Assembly: GCF_030295745.1 (NCBI RefSeq)
Contig: NZ_AP027291.1
Coordinates: 5,828,001-5,892,000, forward strand
DNA length: 64,000 nucleotides
Source: Mycolicibacterium sp. TUM20985
GTDB taxonomy: Bacteria > Actinomycetota > Actinomycetes > Mycobacteriales > Mycobacteriaceae
Direction: 5' to 3'
Part shown: positions 23,847 to 32,615 of the stretch, piece after piece
Layout of the letters: every line of letters begins with the position of its first letter
Position numbering within the stretch: the stretch's first letter is position 1
Notes under the pieces: model-generated
Database searches by the model: none
Told to the model about the DNA's origin: nothing
The model's input: only the letters and a program-made list of their open reading frames with translations
Made by a program: the position numbers and the translations under genes

Positions 23847-24824
23847 ATGACCGCCATACCGACTGACCGGGTAATGCTGGGCACTTGGCCCACGCCGCTC
23901 GAACCAGCCCCTCGTCTCGCCGCGGCCCTCGGCCTGCAGCCCGAGGATCTGTGGCTCAAACGCGACGATCTCACCGGTCTCGCGGCCGGGGGGAACAAGG
24001 TTCGCAAACTCGAGTGGACCATGGCGGCCGCACTTGCCGCGGGCGCCGACACGGTGATCACCACTGGCGCAGCGCAATCCAACCACGCCCGCCTGACCGC
24101 GGCCGCAGGCGCACACCTCGGTCTCGACGTCGTCCTCGTCTTCCCGGGGACACGAGGAGCGTCATCCGCCGGGAACCTCGCGCTCGACGAACTCCTTGGT
24201 GCCACCATCATCTGGACCGGTGAGCAATCGGGACCATCGCACGACACCCTCACGGTCGGTGCCGAGGAGGCCGCTGCGAAATTGCGGGCCCAGGGACGCC
24301 GACCGGCCATCATTCCCTATGGGGGCTCCAATGCCGTTGGGGCACACGGTTACCGCCTCGCGGCGGTGGAGATCACCGACCAGCGTCCCGCCGTCGACCA
24401 CGTGGTCTGCGCCCTCGGCTCGGGCGGCATGATGGCGGGCTTGATCGTGGGCCTCGGCCCGCAACGCGTCCTCGGCGTGCACACCGGCGCCGTCGACGAT
24501 CCGTGGGCGCAGGTCGCCGGACTCCTTCGCGACATGGACCACCCGGTCGATCCAGACGCCCTGCGCCTCCGCACCGATCAGGTCGGGGACGGCTACGACG
24601 CCCTGACTTCGGCTGCAGCGCAGGCGATCATCACCGCCGCCCGCACCGAGGGCCTGATCCTCGATCCCGTCTACACCGCCCGCGCGCTGGCTGGGCTCAC
24701 CGCCGAAGTCCGCGACGGCGCGATACGGCCCGGCCAGACCGTCGTGTTCCTCGCCAGCGGGGGCCTGCCCGGTTTGTTCGGTCACCCCGCGCTGGCGGAA
24801 CTCCTCGCACAGGCGAAGGAGTAG
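23847..24824 (+). CDS. D-cysteine desulfhydrase/ACC deaminase family PLP enzyme
   Basis: A 325-residue fold-type II PLP enzyme. The Schiff-base Lys is in AGGNKVRKLEW. The Gln-Ser-Asn-His loop GAAQSNHARL is typical of ACC deaminase and D-cysteine desulfhydrase. A phosphate-binding CALGSGGMMAGL and a C-terminal FLASGGLPGLFG also fit. It probably eliminates or deaminates a D-amino acid; the two activities cannot be told apart by eye. It follows the epimerase with a 38-bp gap and may be co-transcribed. A long inverted repeat lies downstream. Confidence 0.85.
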   Translation: MTAIPTDRVMLGTWPTPLEPAPRLAAALGLQPEDLWLKRDDLTGLAAGGNKVRKLEWTMAAALAAGADTVITTGAAQSNHARLTAAAGAHLGLDVVLVFPGTRGASSAGNLALDELLGATIIWTGEQSGPSHDTLTVGAEEAAAKLRAQGRRPAIIPYGGSNAVGAHGYRLAAVEITDQRPAVDHVVCALGSGGMMAGLIVGLGPQRVLGVHTGAVDDPWAQVAGLLRDMDHPVDPDALRLRTDQVGDGYDALTSAAAQAIITAARTEGLILDPVYTARALAGLTAEVRDGAIRPGQTVVFLASGGLPGLFGHPALAELLAQAKE

Positions 24825-24856
24825 GCAGTTCACGTGCGCCCAGGCCAGCTGCCGAG

Positions 24857-24905
24857 TCTGCGCTGACGGTCACGAATTACGAGCAATCCCCGCCGTGAGC
24901 GCAGA
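24857..24905. terminator. Long inverted repeat between convergent genes
   Basis: Arms TCTGCGCTGACGG (24857-24869) and CCGTGAGCGCAGA (24893-24905) pair over 13 bp with one mismatch around a 23-nt loop. It sits between the PLP enzyme gene and the convergent phospholipase D gene and could terminate both. Confidence 0.5.
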
Positions 24906-24928
24906 ATCGAGCGCTCATCGCACACTCG

Positions 24929-26536
24929 CTACCGCGGCGTCGCCCGATCGGCCGCGGCCCGAACCAGGGACCACATCCCGGGCGCGAACTTGGTGATCGG
25001 CCAGGCGATCAAACCGGCCACCAGCGTGCACAGGCTCTCGGCAACCGACGACGGCACGTGATCGGGGTCCATCAGGTCGTTTTCGGCGAACGGACTCGCG
25101 TCGGCCGACACCATGAACTCGGTGAACTTCCGCAGCGAGCGGCCAGTACCGCGCAGCGCCTCGATCGCTTGGAGGAACGAGCCCCGCGAAGCCTCTTCGG
25201 CCCGGAACACCTCCAGCGACACGCCCAGGTGCTCGGCGGCCAGGTCGGCGCGCAGGCTCGCGATGTGCTGGGTCACGTCGTCGCGACCCTCCAGCGCCTC
25301 GATTGCCACGTCGCATTCGCTGTCGAAACCCAGGGAGCGGTTGTTGAGGTTCGACGATCCGATGCGCAGCAGCCGGTCGTCGATCACCAGGACCTTGGAG
25401 TGCACGTATACCGACTCGCCGCCCTTGACCGCGGGCCAGTACACCCCGAACCGGCCATGCAGATCGGCGTCCCACAGCATGCGCACCAGCCGCTCGCGCG
25501 CGCTGTCCATCGACTGCTTCTCGAGACGACTCTCGGAGCTGCGGGGCAGCACGATCACCACTTCGGGGCCGTCCGGTTCGCGAAGGCGCTCCGCGAGCGC
25601 CTCAGCCAGGCCGCGCGCCGCCAGGTACTGGTTCTCCAGGTAGATCACGTCGCGGGCGGCCGCGATGGCTGCCAGGTTCAAGGCCTCCACCTCCCGAACC
25701 TCGTCCCGTCCCGGCAGTGAGGGCATGGTTCGGGCGACACCGACCTCGACATCACGCACCGCCGGCTGCAGCCGTGGCGGCCAGGGCGACGATTCGCCCG
25801 GCTCCAGCGGCTCCAGCGTCTGACCGGTCGCGCCGGACCACCGGTCACGTGCTTGTTCGGCCAGCACGCGGGCAGCGGCGCCGTCCACCGCCACGGCCAC
25901 CTCGTGGCGCGGGCCGTAGGCTTCGCCGGCGCTCCGTCGGCCGGGATCGTTTGGAGCGTGGGCCCGGGTGTCCCAGCGCCCGAGGGTGACGTCGATGCCG
26001 CCGCAGAAGGCCACCGCATCGTCGATCACCACGATCTTCTGGTGGTGCACCGCGCCCAGTGGGTGCGCCCCGTCGACGGCGAAGTTCAGTCGCCGCGAGG
26101 TGATCTGGTTGAGCAGTGACACCGGTCCGATCCCGAACCAGAATCCGTCGAAGGTCGGCAGTAGCCGCAGATTGGACTTCAGTAAATACACCTCGAGGTC
26201 TCGGCGCTGCCACAGAAGCCAGTGCAGGAACAGCGCCAGGTGGTTCGGACCAGGCAGCGTGGTGTCGCCCGATTCGAACGTGACGCGGTGGTCCAGATCC
26301 CAACCGATCAAGATGATCCGGCGCTTGGCCTGCAGCATGGCGGCCTTCACGTGAGCGAGATAGTCTGCCCCGTCGACGATCGGCGCGAACCGGTCAGCGC
26401 GTGCCGTGCGCCAGCACGTCTCCCCCGGCACCAGCAGCCGATCACCCGTCCGGCTGACCACCTCATCGTGCGATCGTTCTGCCGTCGTCACCGTGCGACC
26501 CTTCATCTCAGCTGCGTCGAGAAACTTGCCCGTCAT
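24929..26536 (-). CDS. Phospholipase D/cardiolipin synthase-like protein
   Basis: A protein of about 535 residues in the PLD superfamily. Two HKD motifs are intact: HHQKIVVIDDAVAFCGGID in the first half and HSKVLVIDDRLLRIGSSN in the second. An ILIGWDLDHRV segment near the N-terminus is also typical. There is no clear signal peptide; the C-terminal part may be membrane-associated (LCTLVAGLIAWPITKF). It should hydrolyse or transfer phosphatidyl groups. Several starts are possible: the ATG at 26534-26536 is given, while an ATG ten codons downstream or a GTG eleven codons upstream cannot be excluded. Confidence 0.88.
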   Translation of the reverse strand: MTGKFLDAAEMKGRTVTTAERSHDEVVSRTGDRLLVPGETCWRTARADRFAPIVDGADYLAHVKAAMLQAKRRIILIGWDLDHRVTFESGDTTLPGPNHLALFLHWLLWQRRDLEVYLLKSNLRLLPTFDGFWFGIGPVSLLNQITSRRLNFAVDGAHPLGAVHHQKIVVIDDAVAFCGGIDVTLGRWDTRAHAPNDPGRRSAGEAYGPRHEVAVAVDGAAARVLAEQARDRWSGATGQTLEPLEPGESSPWPPRLQPAVRDVEVGVARTMPSLPGRDEVREVEALNLAAIAAARDVIYLENQYLAARGLAEALAERLREPDGPEVVIVLPRSSESRLEKQSMDSARERLVRMLWDADLHGRFGVYWPAVKGGESVYVHSKVLVIDDRLLRIGSSNLNNRSLGFDSECDVAIEALEGRDDVTQHIASLRADLAAEHLGVSLEVFRAEEASRGSFLQAIEALRGTGRSLRKFTEFMVSADASPFAENDLMDPDHVPSSVAESLCTLVAGLIAWPITKFAPGMWSLVRAAADRATPR

Positions 26537-26714
26537 GCCATTAGACGGATTGGGTTCCCATATCCGCACGTCACACCGCTATGCCATTGATCACATCGAC
26601 GGACCGCGGTGACGGCGGGTACCCCATTCATCCGCCGATCACGCGTGGGGTCGCTCGAACCCGGGTACTGATACGTGCGCACCGCGTGGTGCCACGAATA
26701 GAACGAGGTTCAGC

Positions 26715-27239
26715 GTGGCCGACATCATCGATTTGATCTACGCCGACCACGACTGGCTTCGTCGCCAGTTCTTCCGGCTCGACGACGCCTCGGCTCCCGA
26801 CGAGCTCGCGGCCATCTGGGATCAGTTGAGTGCCCGCCTCGACGCCCACGCGGACGCGGAGGAAACGGTGTTCTACCCGGCCCTGCTGAAGCACGGGGGT
26901 CGTGACGATCCGGGAAACCGCCAGGGGGACCCGAGGGACGAGACCGAAGACGCGATTACCGATCACAACGCCATTCGCGACGCCGTACGCGATTCCCGCC
27001 GACACGCACCCGGCAGCCCGGAGTGGTTCGAAGCCGTCTTCAAGGCCCGCGCCGAGAACGGTGAGCACCTCGAGGAGGAAGAACGCGAGGCGATGCCCGA
27101 CTTCATCAAGAGCGCGTCACTGCAAATCCGCCACGAGTTGGGCATGAAGTGGCTTCAGTTCTACGCTCGGCACGACTCGACTGAGGGCATCGACAATTCG
27201 GACAAGGACGCCGACGCCTACCTCGACGAGCACGGCTGA
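26715..27239 (+). CDS. Hemerythrin-domain protein
   Basis: A 174-residue hemerythrin HHE-type protein. Candidate iron ligands are in YADHDWLRRQFF, LDAHADAEETVFYPAL, TDHNAIRDAV and ENGEHLEEEE, matching the H-HxxxE-H-HxxxE pattern. Mycobacterial homologues are linked to oxygen or redox sensing and nitric oxide responses. The acidic C-terminus is not conserved in all members. The start is a GTG with AACGAGG before it. It is transcribed divergently from the phospholipase D gene and followed by an MFS pump 71 bp away. Confidence 0.88.
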   Translation: MADIIDLIYADHDWLRRQFFRLDDASAPDELAAIWDQLSARLDAHADAEETVFYPALLKHGGRDDPGNRQGDPRDETEDAITDHNAIRDAVRDSRRHAPGSPEWFEAVFKARAENGEHLEEEEREAMPDFIKSASLQIRHELGMKWLQFYARHDSTEGIDNSDKDADAYLDEHG

Positions 27240-27310
27240 GACGGGTGGCACGCGTGAGCGCGTGCACCGCACGTTCCTAGAACGACCCTGTAACGATCCG
27301 AGGTACGACG

Positions 27311-28741
27311 ATGTCCGCTGCACCGGCCGCGGTCGGTTTCCGCTCCGAGCGGGGACCGGTGCTCATCTCGGTCATGCTCAGCACCGGACTGGTCGCCATC
27401 GATGCGACGGTCCTGGCGACCGCCATCCCGTCGATCGTCGGGGAGTTGGGTGGTTTCCATCAGTTCCCCTGGTTGTTCTCGGCATACCTGCTGGGCCAAG
27501 CCGTCACCACACCCGTCTACGCGAAGCTCTCCGACCTGTTCGGCCGCAAACCCATCCTGCTGCTCGGGATCGGCCTGTTCCTGGTGGGATCGATCCTGTG
27601 TGCCGCGGCGTGGAACATGCTGGCCCTGATCGTGTTTCGGGCAGTCCAGGGCCTGGGTGCCGGCGCGGTGCAACCTACGGCGATGACGATCGTCGGTGAC
27701 ATCTATACCGTGGCCGAACGTGCCAGGGTGCAGGGCTATCTGGCGAGCGTGTGGGCCGTATCGTCGGTCGTCGGGCCGATGCTGGGCGGCGTGTTCTCTC
27801 AGCTCGGGATTTGGCGGGGCGTATTCCTCGTCAACATCCCGCTCTGCGTGCTGGCGGCGTGGATGTTCCACCGGCACTTCCACGAAACCGTCACGCCGCG
27901 CCACAGCAAGGTCGACATCCTGGGCGCGGTGCTGCTCACCTCGTCGATGACCTCGCTCGTGCTCGCCGTCCTCGGCGGAGGTCAATCCTGGCCATGGACG
28001 TCGGCACAGAGCATCGGCGCGTTCACCGCCGGAGCCGTGCTGTTGGTGGCCTTCGTGGTTGCGGAGCGCCGGGCACCCGAGCCGATCCTGCCGCTGTGGG
28101 TGTTCTCCCGCCGACTGCTGTGTGCCACCACCGTCGTCGCGTTCGGTGTCGGCGCCATCCTCATGGGCCTGACCTCCTACGTGCCGACCTATCTCGAGGG
28201 CTCATTGAACACCACCCCCATCGTCGCCGGTCTTGCGTTGGCCGCGTTGACGATTGGCTGGCCGGCAACTGCAGCCGTGGCCGGCCGGTTCTATCTGCGA
28301 TGGGGTTTCAAGCGCACCGCGTTCATCGGCGCCACGCTGGTCGTCGGCGGATCAGCGGTACTCGCCGCGGTGGCGAACAGACCCAATGTCGCCATCGTCG
28401 CCGTGGTCTGTTTCGTGATCGGCGCCGGTATGGGACTGCTGGCGATGCCGACGTTGATCGCGGCGCAGGCGAGCGTCGACTGGCACGAACGCGGCGTGGT
28501 CACGGGCACCAACATGTTCGCGCGCTCGCTGGGTAGTGCTCTCGGTGTGGCGATCTTCGGGGCGATCGCGAACTCGATCTTCGGCTCTGGCGACATCCAC
28601 TCGATCGGTCCGGCGGCCATCCGGTCGGGGTCGGCGGCAGTGTTCGCAGCAGTGCTGGTCGTTGCCGTCGCCACCTCCGTCGCAGTGCTCGCGATGCCCC
28701 GCACCCCCGTGTCAGATCACGCTGCGCCCGTGCGGGAGTGA
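27311..28741 (+). CDS. MFS transporter of the EmrB/QacA (DHA2) type
   Basis: A 476-residue membrane protein with about 14 predicted helices. Motif A appears as KLSDLFGRKPILLLG after helix 2, and motif C region GPMLGGVF is present (WAVSSVVGPMLGGV). An acidic residue in helix 1 (VAIDATVL) is the DHA2-type D1 motif. Such proteins export drugs or dyes by proton antiport. It is followed by an operator-like palindrome and a SnoaL/TetR pair, which may or may not control it. Start ATG at 27311 follows a weak GAGG. Confidence 0.9.
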   Translation: MSAAPAAVGFRSERGPVLISVMLSTGLVAIDATVLATAIPSIVGELGGFHQFPWLFSAYLLGQAVTTPVYAKLSDLFGRKPILLLGIGLFLVGSILCAAAWNMLALIVFRAVQGLGAGAVQPTAMTIVGDIYTVAERARVQGYLASVWAVSSVVGPMLGGVFSQLGIWRGVFLVNIPLCVLAAWMFHRHFHETVTPRHSKVDILGAVLLTSSMTSLVLAVLGGGQSWPWTSAQSIGAFTAGAVLLVAFVVAERRAPEPILPLWVFSRRLLCATTVVAFGVGAILMGLTSYVPTYLEGSLNTTPIVAGLALAALTIGWPATAAVAGRFYLRWGFKRTAFIGATLVVGGSAVLAAVANRPNVAIVAVVCFVIGAGMGLLAMPTLIAAQASVDWHERGVVTGTNMFARSLGSALGVAIFGAIANSIFGSGDIHSIGPAAIRSGSAAVFAAVLVVAVATSVAVLAMPRTPVSDHAAPVRE

Positions 28742-28811
28742 GCGGTCACGTCACCGGGTGACCTGCGTGCGAACCGTTCGAGTTGCGCCGCCGCGCTTGC
28801 CGAATTGCTTA

Positions 28812-28827
28812 CTAACTTATAAGTTAG
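28812..28827. promoter_or_regulatory. Perfect 16-bp palindrome, probable TetR operator
   Basis: CTAACTTATAAGTTAG (perfect) lies seven bases upstream of the SnoaL-like ATG. The TetR gene in the same two-gene unit is the most likely binder, giving autorepression. Confidence 0.75.
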
Positions 28828-28833
28828 CGTGCC

Positions 28834-29268
28834 ATGAGCACTCCAACCAAGACAGCCGTCGACGATCTCGCCTCGGTCCACGCATTCACCCGCGATTGGG
28901 CGACCGCCTGGAACAGTCGTGACGGTGCAGCGGTCGCCGCACTGTGCGCCGGGGATCTGGTGTATGACGAACCCGCACTTGGCGATACGGTCCACGGCCG
29001 TCAGCCCATCGAGGACTTCGTCAACCACCTGGCAGGGGCCTTCCCCGACTACGCGTTCTCGCTACAGGGCCTCTATGCCGAGGTGAGCCGACCCGCGGTA
29101 CTGGTCGCGTGGGAGTTCACCGGAATCCTCGCGGGAACCGAGTGCACGGTTCGATTCCACGGGGATGACCGTCTCGAGTTCGACGACGATGGGCAGATTA
29201 GCGCGTACCGGTGCCTGTACGACAACGACCTCGTCAACAAGCAGATTGCGGCGGCTCGCCAGCAGTGA
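28834..29268 (+). CDS. SnoaL/NTF2-like protein
   Basis: A 144-residue protein of the NTF2-like/SnoaL fold. The pattern WATAWNSRDGAAVAALCAGDLVYDEPALGDTVHG and a C-terminal FDDDGQISAYRCLYD are typical of ester-cyclase-like domains. Function may be isomerase, cyclase or binding. The stop overlaps the TetR start (GTGA), so the two are translationally coupled. The palindrome directly upstream suggests TetR control. Confidence 0.85.
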   Translation: MSTPTKTAVDDLASVHAFTRDWATAWNSRDGAAVAALCAGDLVYDEPALGDTVHGRQPIEDFVNHLAGAFPDYAFSLQGLYAEVSRPAVLVAWEFTGILAGTECTVRFHGDDRLEFDDDGQISAYRCLYDNDLVNKQIAAARQQ

Positions 29269-29831
29269 CGTCCGCCCCAGCACGGCGCACGGGTCGCAAG
29301 CCGGCCTCCACCCGACGAGCCGAGATCATCGACGCGGCGGCGGTTCAGTTTGCACTGAGCGGCCTGGCGGGCACCAGCCTTGAATCCATCGCGGCGCGCG
29401 TAGAGGTCTCGCACCCGCGCATCGTGCAGATGTTCGGCTCCAAACGCGCCTTGTTCCTCGACGTCCTGGCAGCCGCCTACGAGCAGATCGGCGTGGAATT
29501 CACCCGGGCCGCAGCAGTTTCGACAGATGGTGTCGTCCCTCTGCTCGACCTCGGTCAGGCGTACCGTCGCCTCCTGGTTCGCGATGGCAACATCGCCCTA
29601 GTGATCCTCCAGGGGTACGCCGCCGCAGGTGACGAGACGGTTAGGAGTGCCGCGGCGCGCCACCACGGCGATCTCGAGAAGAGGATCGCGACCATCAGCG
29701 GTGCAAATGACTTCGACGTACGCACATTCATCGCCACCGGACTCGTCGTCACCGTCTCGACTGCCCTGGGGCTGCGCAGCCGCAGGAAGGACGACGCCTG
29801 GGCGGCAACTCTTCTGAATCCGGCCGACTGA
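29265..29831 (+). CDS. TetR-family regulator
   Basis: A 188-residue TetR regulator. The helix-turn-helix covers residues about 12-58 (RRAEIIDAAAVQFALSGLAGTSLESIAARVEVSHPRIVQMFGSK). The rest is a TetR ligand domain. The GTG at 29265 overlaps the SnoaL stop by 4 nt. It probably represses the SnoaL/TetR unit through the palindrome at 28812-28827. A 9-bp hairpin lies just after the gene. Confidence 0.88.
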   Translation: MTSAPARRTGRKPASTRRAEIIDAAAVQFALSGLAGTSLESIAARVEVSHPRIVQMFGSKRALFLDVLAAAYEQIGVEFTRAAAVSTDGVVPLLDLGQAYRRLLVRDGNIALVILQGYAAAGDETVRSAAARHHGDLEKRIATISGANDFDVRTFIATGLVVTVSTALGLRSRRKDDAWAATLLNPAD

Positions 29832-29844
29832 TCCAGTCCTCGTG

Positions 29845-29874
29845 CGAGGAAGGTGGCTGCGTCATCCTTCCTCG
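29845..29874 (+). terminator. Terminator-like hairpin after the TetR gene
   Basis: CGAGGAAGG (29845-29853) pairs perfectly with CCTTCCTCG (29866-29874) around a 12-nt loop. No T-run follows. Confidence 0.45.
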
Positions 29875-29930
29875 ATCGACCGCGCATAGAGTGGTTCAGT
29901 CCTTCGCACCGAGGACTGACAGGGGCTGGC

Positions 29931-30791
29931 ATGGGTTCGTTGGATGGCAAGGTCGCCATCGTCACCGGCACCAGCCGTGGCGTCGGAGACGGGATCGCCG
30001 AGGAGTTGTTGCGAGCGGGCGCCACCGTCGTCGGCTGTTCGCGGTCACCGCTCGACGAGCTACCCGCGGTGACCCGGGTCCCCGGTGGCCGCGAGAGGTC
30101 CGCGCAGTGGGTGTGCGACCAGGGTGACTACCACGCCATCGATGCCTTCGTGCGCCGCGTCGCCGATGAGTATGGCCGCATCGACATCCTGGTCAACAAC
30201 GCCGGTGGCACCGTCCCGAGCCCCAGTGTCGACGCCGTTCCCGAACTGGTGCAACGCATTCAGGGAAGCCCGCGCAGCGACGGCGACTTCGAGCGCAGCG
30301 TGCTGTTTCACGCCTTCGCCATTCAGATGAACCTCGTCAGCCCGTTGTGGTTCGCCATCCGGGCCGCACCCGAGATGCGCCGTGGCGGTGGGGGCTCGAT
30401 CATCAACATCTCCAGCGGGGCAGGACATCCGGCAGGATCGCCGACACTGGTGTCCTATGGCGCAGCGAAGTCCGGTCTCAACCATCTGACGCGGTCACTC
30501 GCCCAGGAGTGGGGGCCTCGGATTCGCGTGAACTGTCTCGCCCTGGGGCCCACCATGACCGAGAACTTCCGTGACTTCGTGCTGCCATCCGATGACAAGG
30601 ACGGGAGCGAGTACTTCACGAAGGTGCCCCTCAAACGCGCGGGCGGCGCCGACGAGGTCGGCCGGACCGTGGTCTTCCTGTGCAGCGGGCAAGCTGATTA
30701 CGTCAACGGGACGACCATCGAGATCGACGGGGGCATGCTCCCGGGCGTCCTCTACGACGCCGGGCTGAAGACGATCACCGATCTGATGTGA
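29931..30791 (+). CDS. SDR-family oxidoreductase
   Basis: A 286-residue SDR. TGTSRGVG binds the nucleotide, NNAGG follows, and the catalytic residues are in NISSGAG and SYGAAKSGLNHL. The C-terminal motif YVNGTTIEIDGGM is characteristic of FabG-like members. A short insert (PSPSVDAVPELV...) after NNAG is unusual. The stop TGA lies within GTGA, where the next gene could start, so coupling is likely. In mycobacteria such SDRs act in steroid or lipid catabolism; here the substrate is unknown. Confidence 0.87.
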   Translation: MGSLDGKVAIVTGTSRGVGDGIAEELLRAGATVVGCSRSPLDELPAVTRVPGGRERSAQWVCDQGDYHAIDAFVRRVADEYGRIDILVNNAGGTVPSPSVDAVPELVQRIQGSPRSDGDFERSVLFHAFAIQMNLVSPLWFAIRAAPEMRRGGGGSIINISSGAGHPAGSPTLVSYGAAKSGLNHLTRSLAQEWGPRIRVNCLALGPTMTENFRDFVLPSDDKDGSEYFTKVPLKRAGGADEVGRTVVFLCSGQADYVNGTTIEIDGGMLPGVLYDAGLKTITDLM

Positions 30792-30811
30792 CGACACCGG
30801 GAGTTTCGCTG

Positions 30812-31882
30812 ATGCTCAGAGTGATTCAGTTCTCGACGGGTAACGTCGGCCAGCACGCGTTGCGCCACATCATCGAGCACCCCGCCCTCGAACTGGTCGG
30901 CGTGTACGCCAGCAGCCCGGCCAAGGTCGGCCGCGACGCAGCAGATCTCTGCGGTCTGGATCAGCCCACCGGGATCACCGCCACCGACGACCTCGAGGCC
31001 TTGGCGGCACTGCACGCCGACTGCGTCGTGTACACCTCCCAGGGCGAAACGCGCGCGACCGAGGCGCTGGCGGAGCTCACCGGGTTCCTGCGCAGCGGCA
31101 CGAACGTGGTGGCGACGTCACTCGTCTGGCTGGTCAATCCCGCATCAGCCGACCCGTGGCTGCGCGAGCCACTGGAGGCCGCCTGCCACGAGGGGGGGAC
31201 CACCATGTACGTCAACGGCATCGACCCGGGGTTCTCCGGAGACATGCTGCCGTTCGCTGCGCTGAGCCTGTGCCAGTCCGCGACGTCGGTGACGGTCCAG
31301 GAAGTCTTCGACTACGGCACCTACGACGACGCCGAGTTCACCGGCCTCAGTTTCGGATTCGGCTTCACACCCGAGCAGGATCCGCCACTGATGTTCCTCC
31401 CCGGGGTACTGCGCTCGATCTGGGGCGGACCCGTGCAGCACCTGGCCGAATGCCTCGGTATCGAGCTCGACGAGATCCGCGAGCGCCATGAAACCTGGGT
31501 GACGCCGGAGCCGATCGACTGCGCCATGGTGCACGTCGACCCAGGTCACATCGCAGCGGTGCGGTTCGCCGTCGAGGGCATCAAGGACCAGACGCCCGTC
31601 ATCGTCATGGAACACGTGAACCGCCTTACCGCGGCCGCGGCTCCCGGTTGGCCCTATCCACCAGAAGGCCGGGGTGGTGTGCACCGCGTCGTCGTGACCG
31701 GCAGACCGGGTGTCGAGATCAACACCCACGTGGGGTCGGGTGACATCGATCAGAACGAAGGCGGTGTCATCGCCACCGCGGCGAAGGCGGTCAACTCCGT
31801 CGCCGCGGTGTGCGCGGCACCACCCGGGATGATCTCGCTGCGCGATCTACCGATCGCACAAGTCCACGGCCTGATGAGGTGA
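30812..31882 (+). CDS. DapB-like NAD(P)-dependent oxidoreductase (amine dehydrogenase-like)
   Basis: A 356-residue protein. The start VIQFSTGNVGQHALRHIIEHPALELVGVYASSP is the Rossmann part of the DapB-like/2,4-diaminopentanoate dehydrogenase-like family. A second conserved segment NGIDPGFSGDMLPF lies near residue 135. These proteins are frequent in mycobacteria beside SDRs; dihydrodipicolinate reduction is not implied. The ATG at 30812 has CGGGAG eight bases upstream; a GTG at 30788 overlapping the previous stop is the alternative. It probably forms an operon with the SDR gene. Confidence 0.82.
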   Translation: MLRVIQFSTGNVGQHALRHIIEHPALELVGVYASSPAKVGRDAADLCGLDQPTGITATDDLEALAALHADCVVYTSQGETRATEALAELTGFLRSGTNVVATSLVWLVNPASADPWLREPLEAACHEGGTTMYVNGIDPGFSGDMLPFAALSLCQSATSVTVQEVFDYGTYDDAEFTGLSFGFGFTPEQDPPLMFLPGVLRSIWGGPVQHLAECLGIELDEIRERHETWVTPEPIDCAMVHVDPGHIAAVRFAVEGIKDQTPVIVMEHVNRLTAAAAPGWPYPPEGRGGVHRVVVTGRPGVEINTHVGSGDIDQNEGGVIATAAKAVNSVAAVCAAPPGMISLRDLPIAQVHGLMR

Positions 31883-31936
31883 CGGCGGGGCCGAAGTGAG
31901 GGTGCGTCGTCGTCCAGTGACCTAGGGGGTCGACCG

Positions 31937-32512
31937 TCACGGGCTGGTGAATCGTTCGACGAGCAGTCGCACGCGCTCCAAGTCGAGGCCGGACCGTAGT
32001 CGGCCGCCGCGGCCGAGGGTGACCATGCCGTGCAGTGCACTGAAGAACACCTCGGTCAGCGAATCGGCGTCCGGGTCCTCGGCGGCGAGGGCGACCGCTT
32101 GGCGCATCTCGGCGAAGGCAGCGTTCAACTCCGGTGCCGTGTCCTGGTTGGCGAAGAGCAAAGTGGTTGCGCGGCTGAACATCACGTCGTAAACCGCCGG
32201 ATTGTCGCGGGCGAATTCGAGATAGGCGTGCGCAATTCGGATCAGGGCGGCCTCGGCCGCGTCGGCATCCGAGCGGGCAGCCCGAATGACCTCGGCCAGT
32301 TCACCGAACCCGTCGATGGCGATGGCTTCGGCGATCTGTTCCATTCCGGTGAAGTGCTTGTACAACACGGGCTGGCTGTATTCGATCTCCGCGGCCAACC
32401 GGCGGGTGGTGACCGCGTCCCAGCCTTCGGCCTCGGCCAAGGTGCGGGCAGTGGAGATGATCAGGCGTCGCCGGGCGGACCGCTCCCGCTCGCGCCGATC
32501 CTCGATGGCCAT
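31937..32512 (-). CDS. TetR-family regulator (WHG ligand domain)
   Basis: A 191-residue TetR regulator. Its helix-turn-helix is at residues about 14-58 (RLIISTARTLAEAEGWDAVTTRRLAAEIEYSQPVLYKHFTG). The C-terminal domain contains AYLEFARDNPAVYDVMFSR, typical of the WHG-type group. It is divergent from a DUF1772 gene, and two 6-3-6 inverted repeats lie in the space between. It most likely represses the DUF1772/DUF4267 genes and itself. Confidence 0.9.
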   Translation of the reverse strand: MAIEDRRERERSARRRLIISTARTLAEAEGWDAVTTRRLAAEIEYSQPVLYKHFTGMEQIAEAIAIDGFGELAEVIRAARSDADAAEAALIRIAHAYLEFARDNPAVYDVMFSRATTLLFANQDTAPELNAAFAEMRQAVALAAEDPDADSLTEVFFSALHGMVTLGRGGRLRSGLDLERVRLLVERFTSP

Positions 32513-32528
32513 GCCAGCACGATATCAC

Positions 32529-32586
32529 CGCTAGTCGTACTAGCACCGCTATTGACGAGCCGACTTTCGGGGGTTAGCGTTGCTAG
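32529..32586. promoter_or_regulatory. Paired TetR-type operators (GCTAGT-N3-ACTAGC)
   Basis: A perfect inverted repeat GCTAGT-CGT-ACTAGC lies at 32529-32543. A second site with the same 6-3-6 geometry, GTTAGC-GTT-GCTAGC (one mismatch), is at 32572-32586. They flank the divergent start region of the TetR and DUF1772 genes. Confidence 0.7.
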
Positions 32587-32615
32587 CACTTACTGGCACG
32601 ACGAGGGAGCACCAC

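Noticed and set aside
26617..26668. Two GGGTAC elements before the hemerythrin gene as SigF -10 sites
   Set aside because: No GTTT or close variant at 15-17 nt upstream of either.
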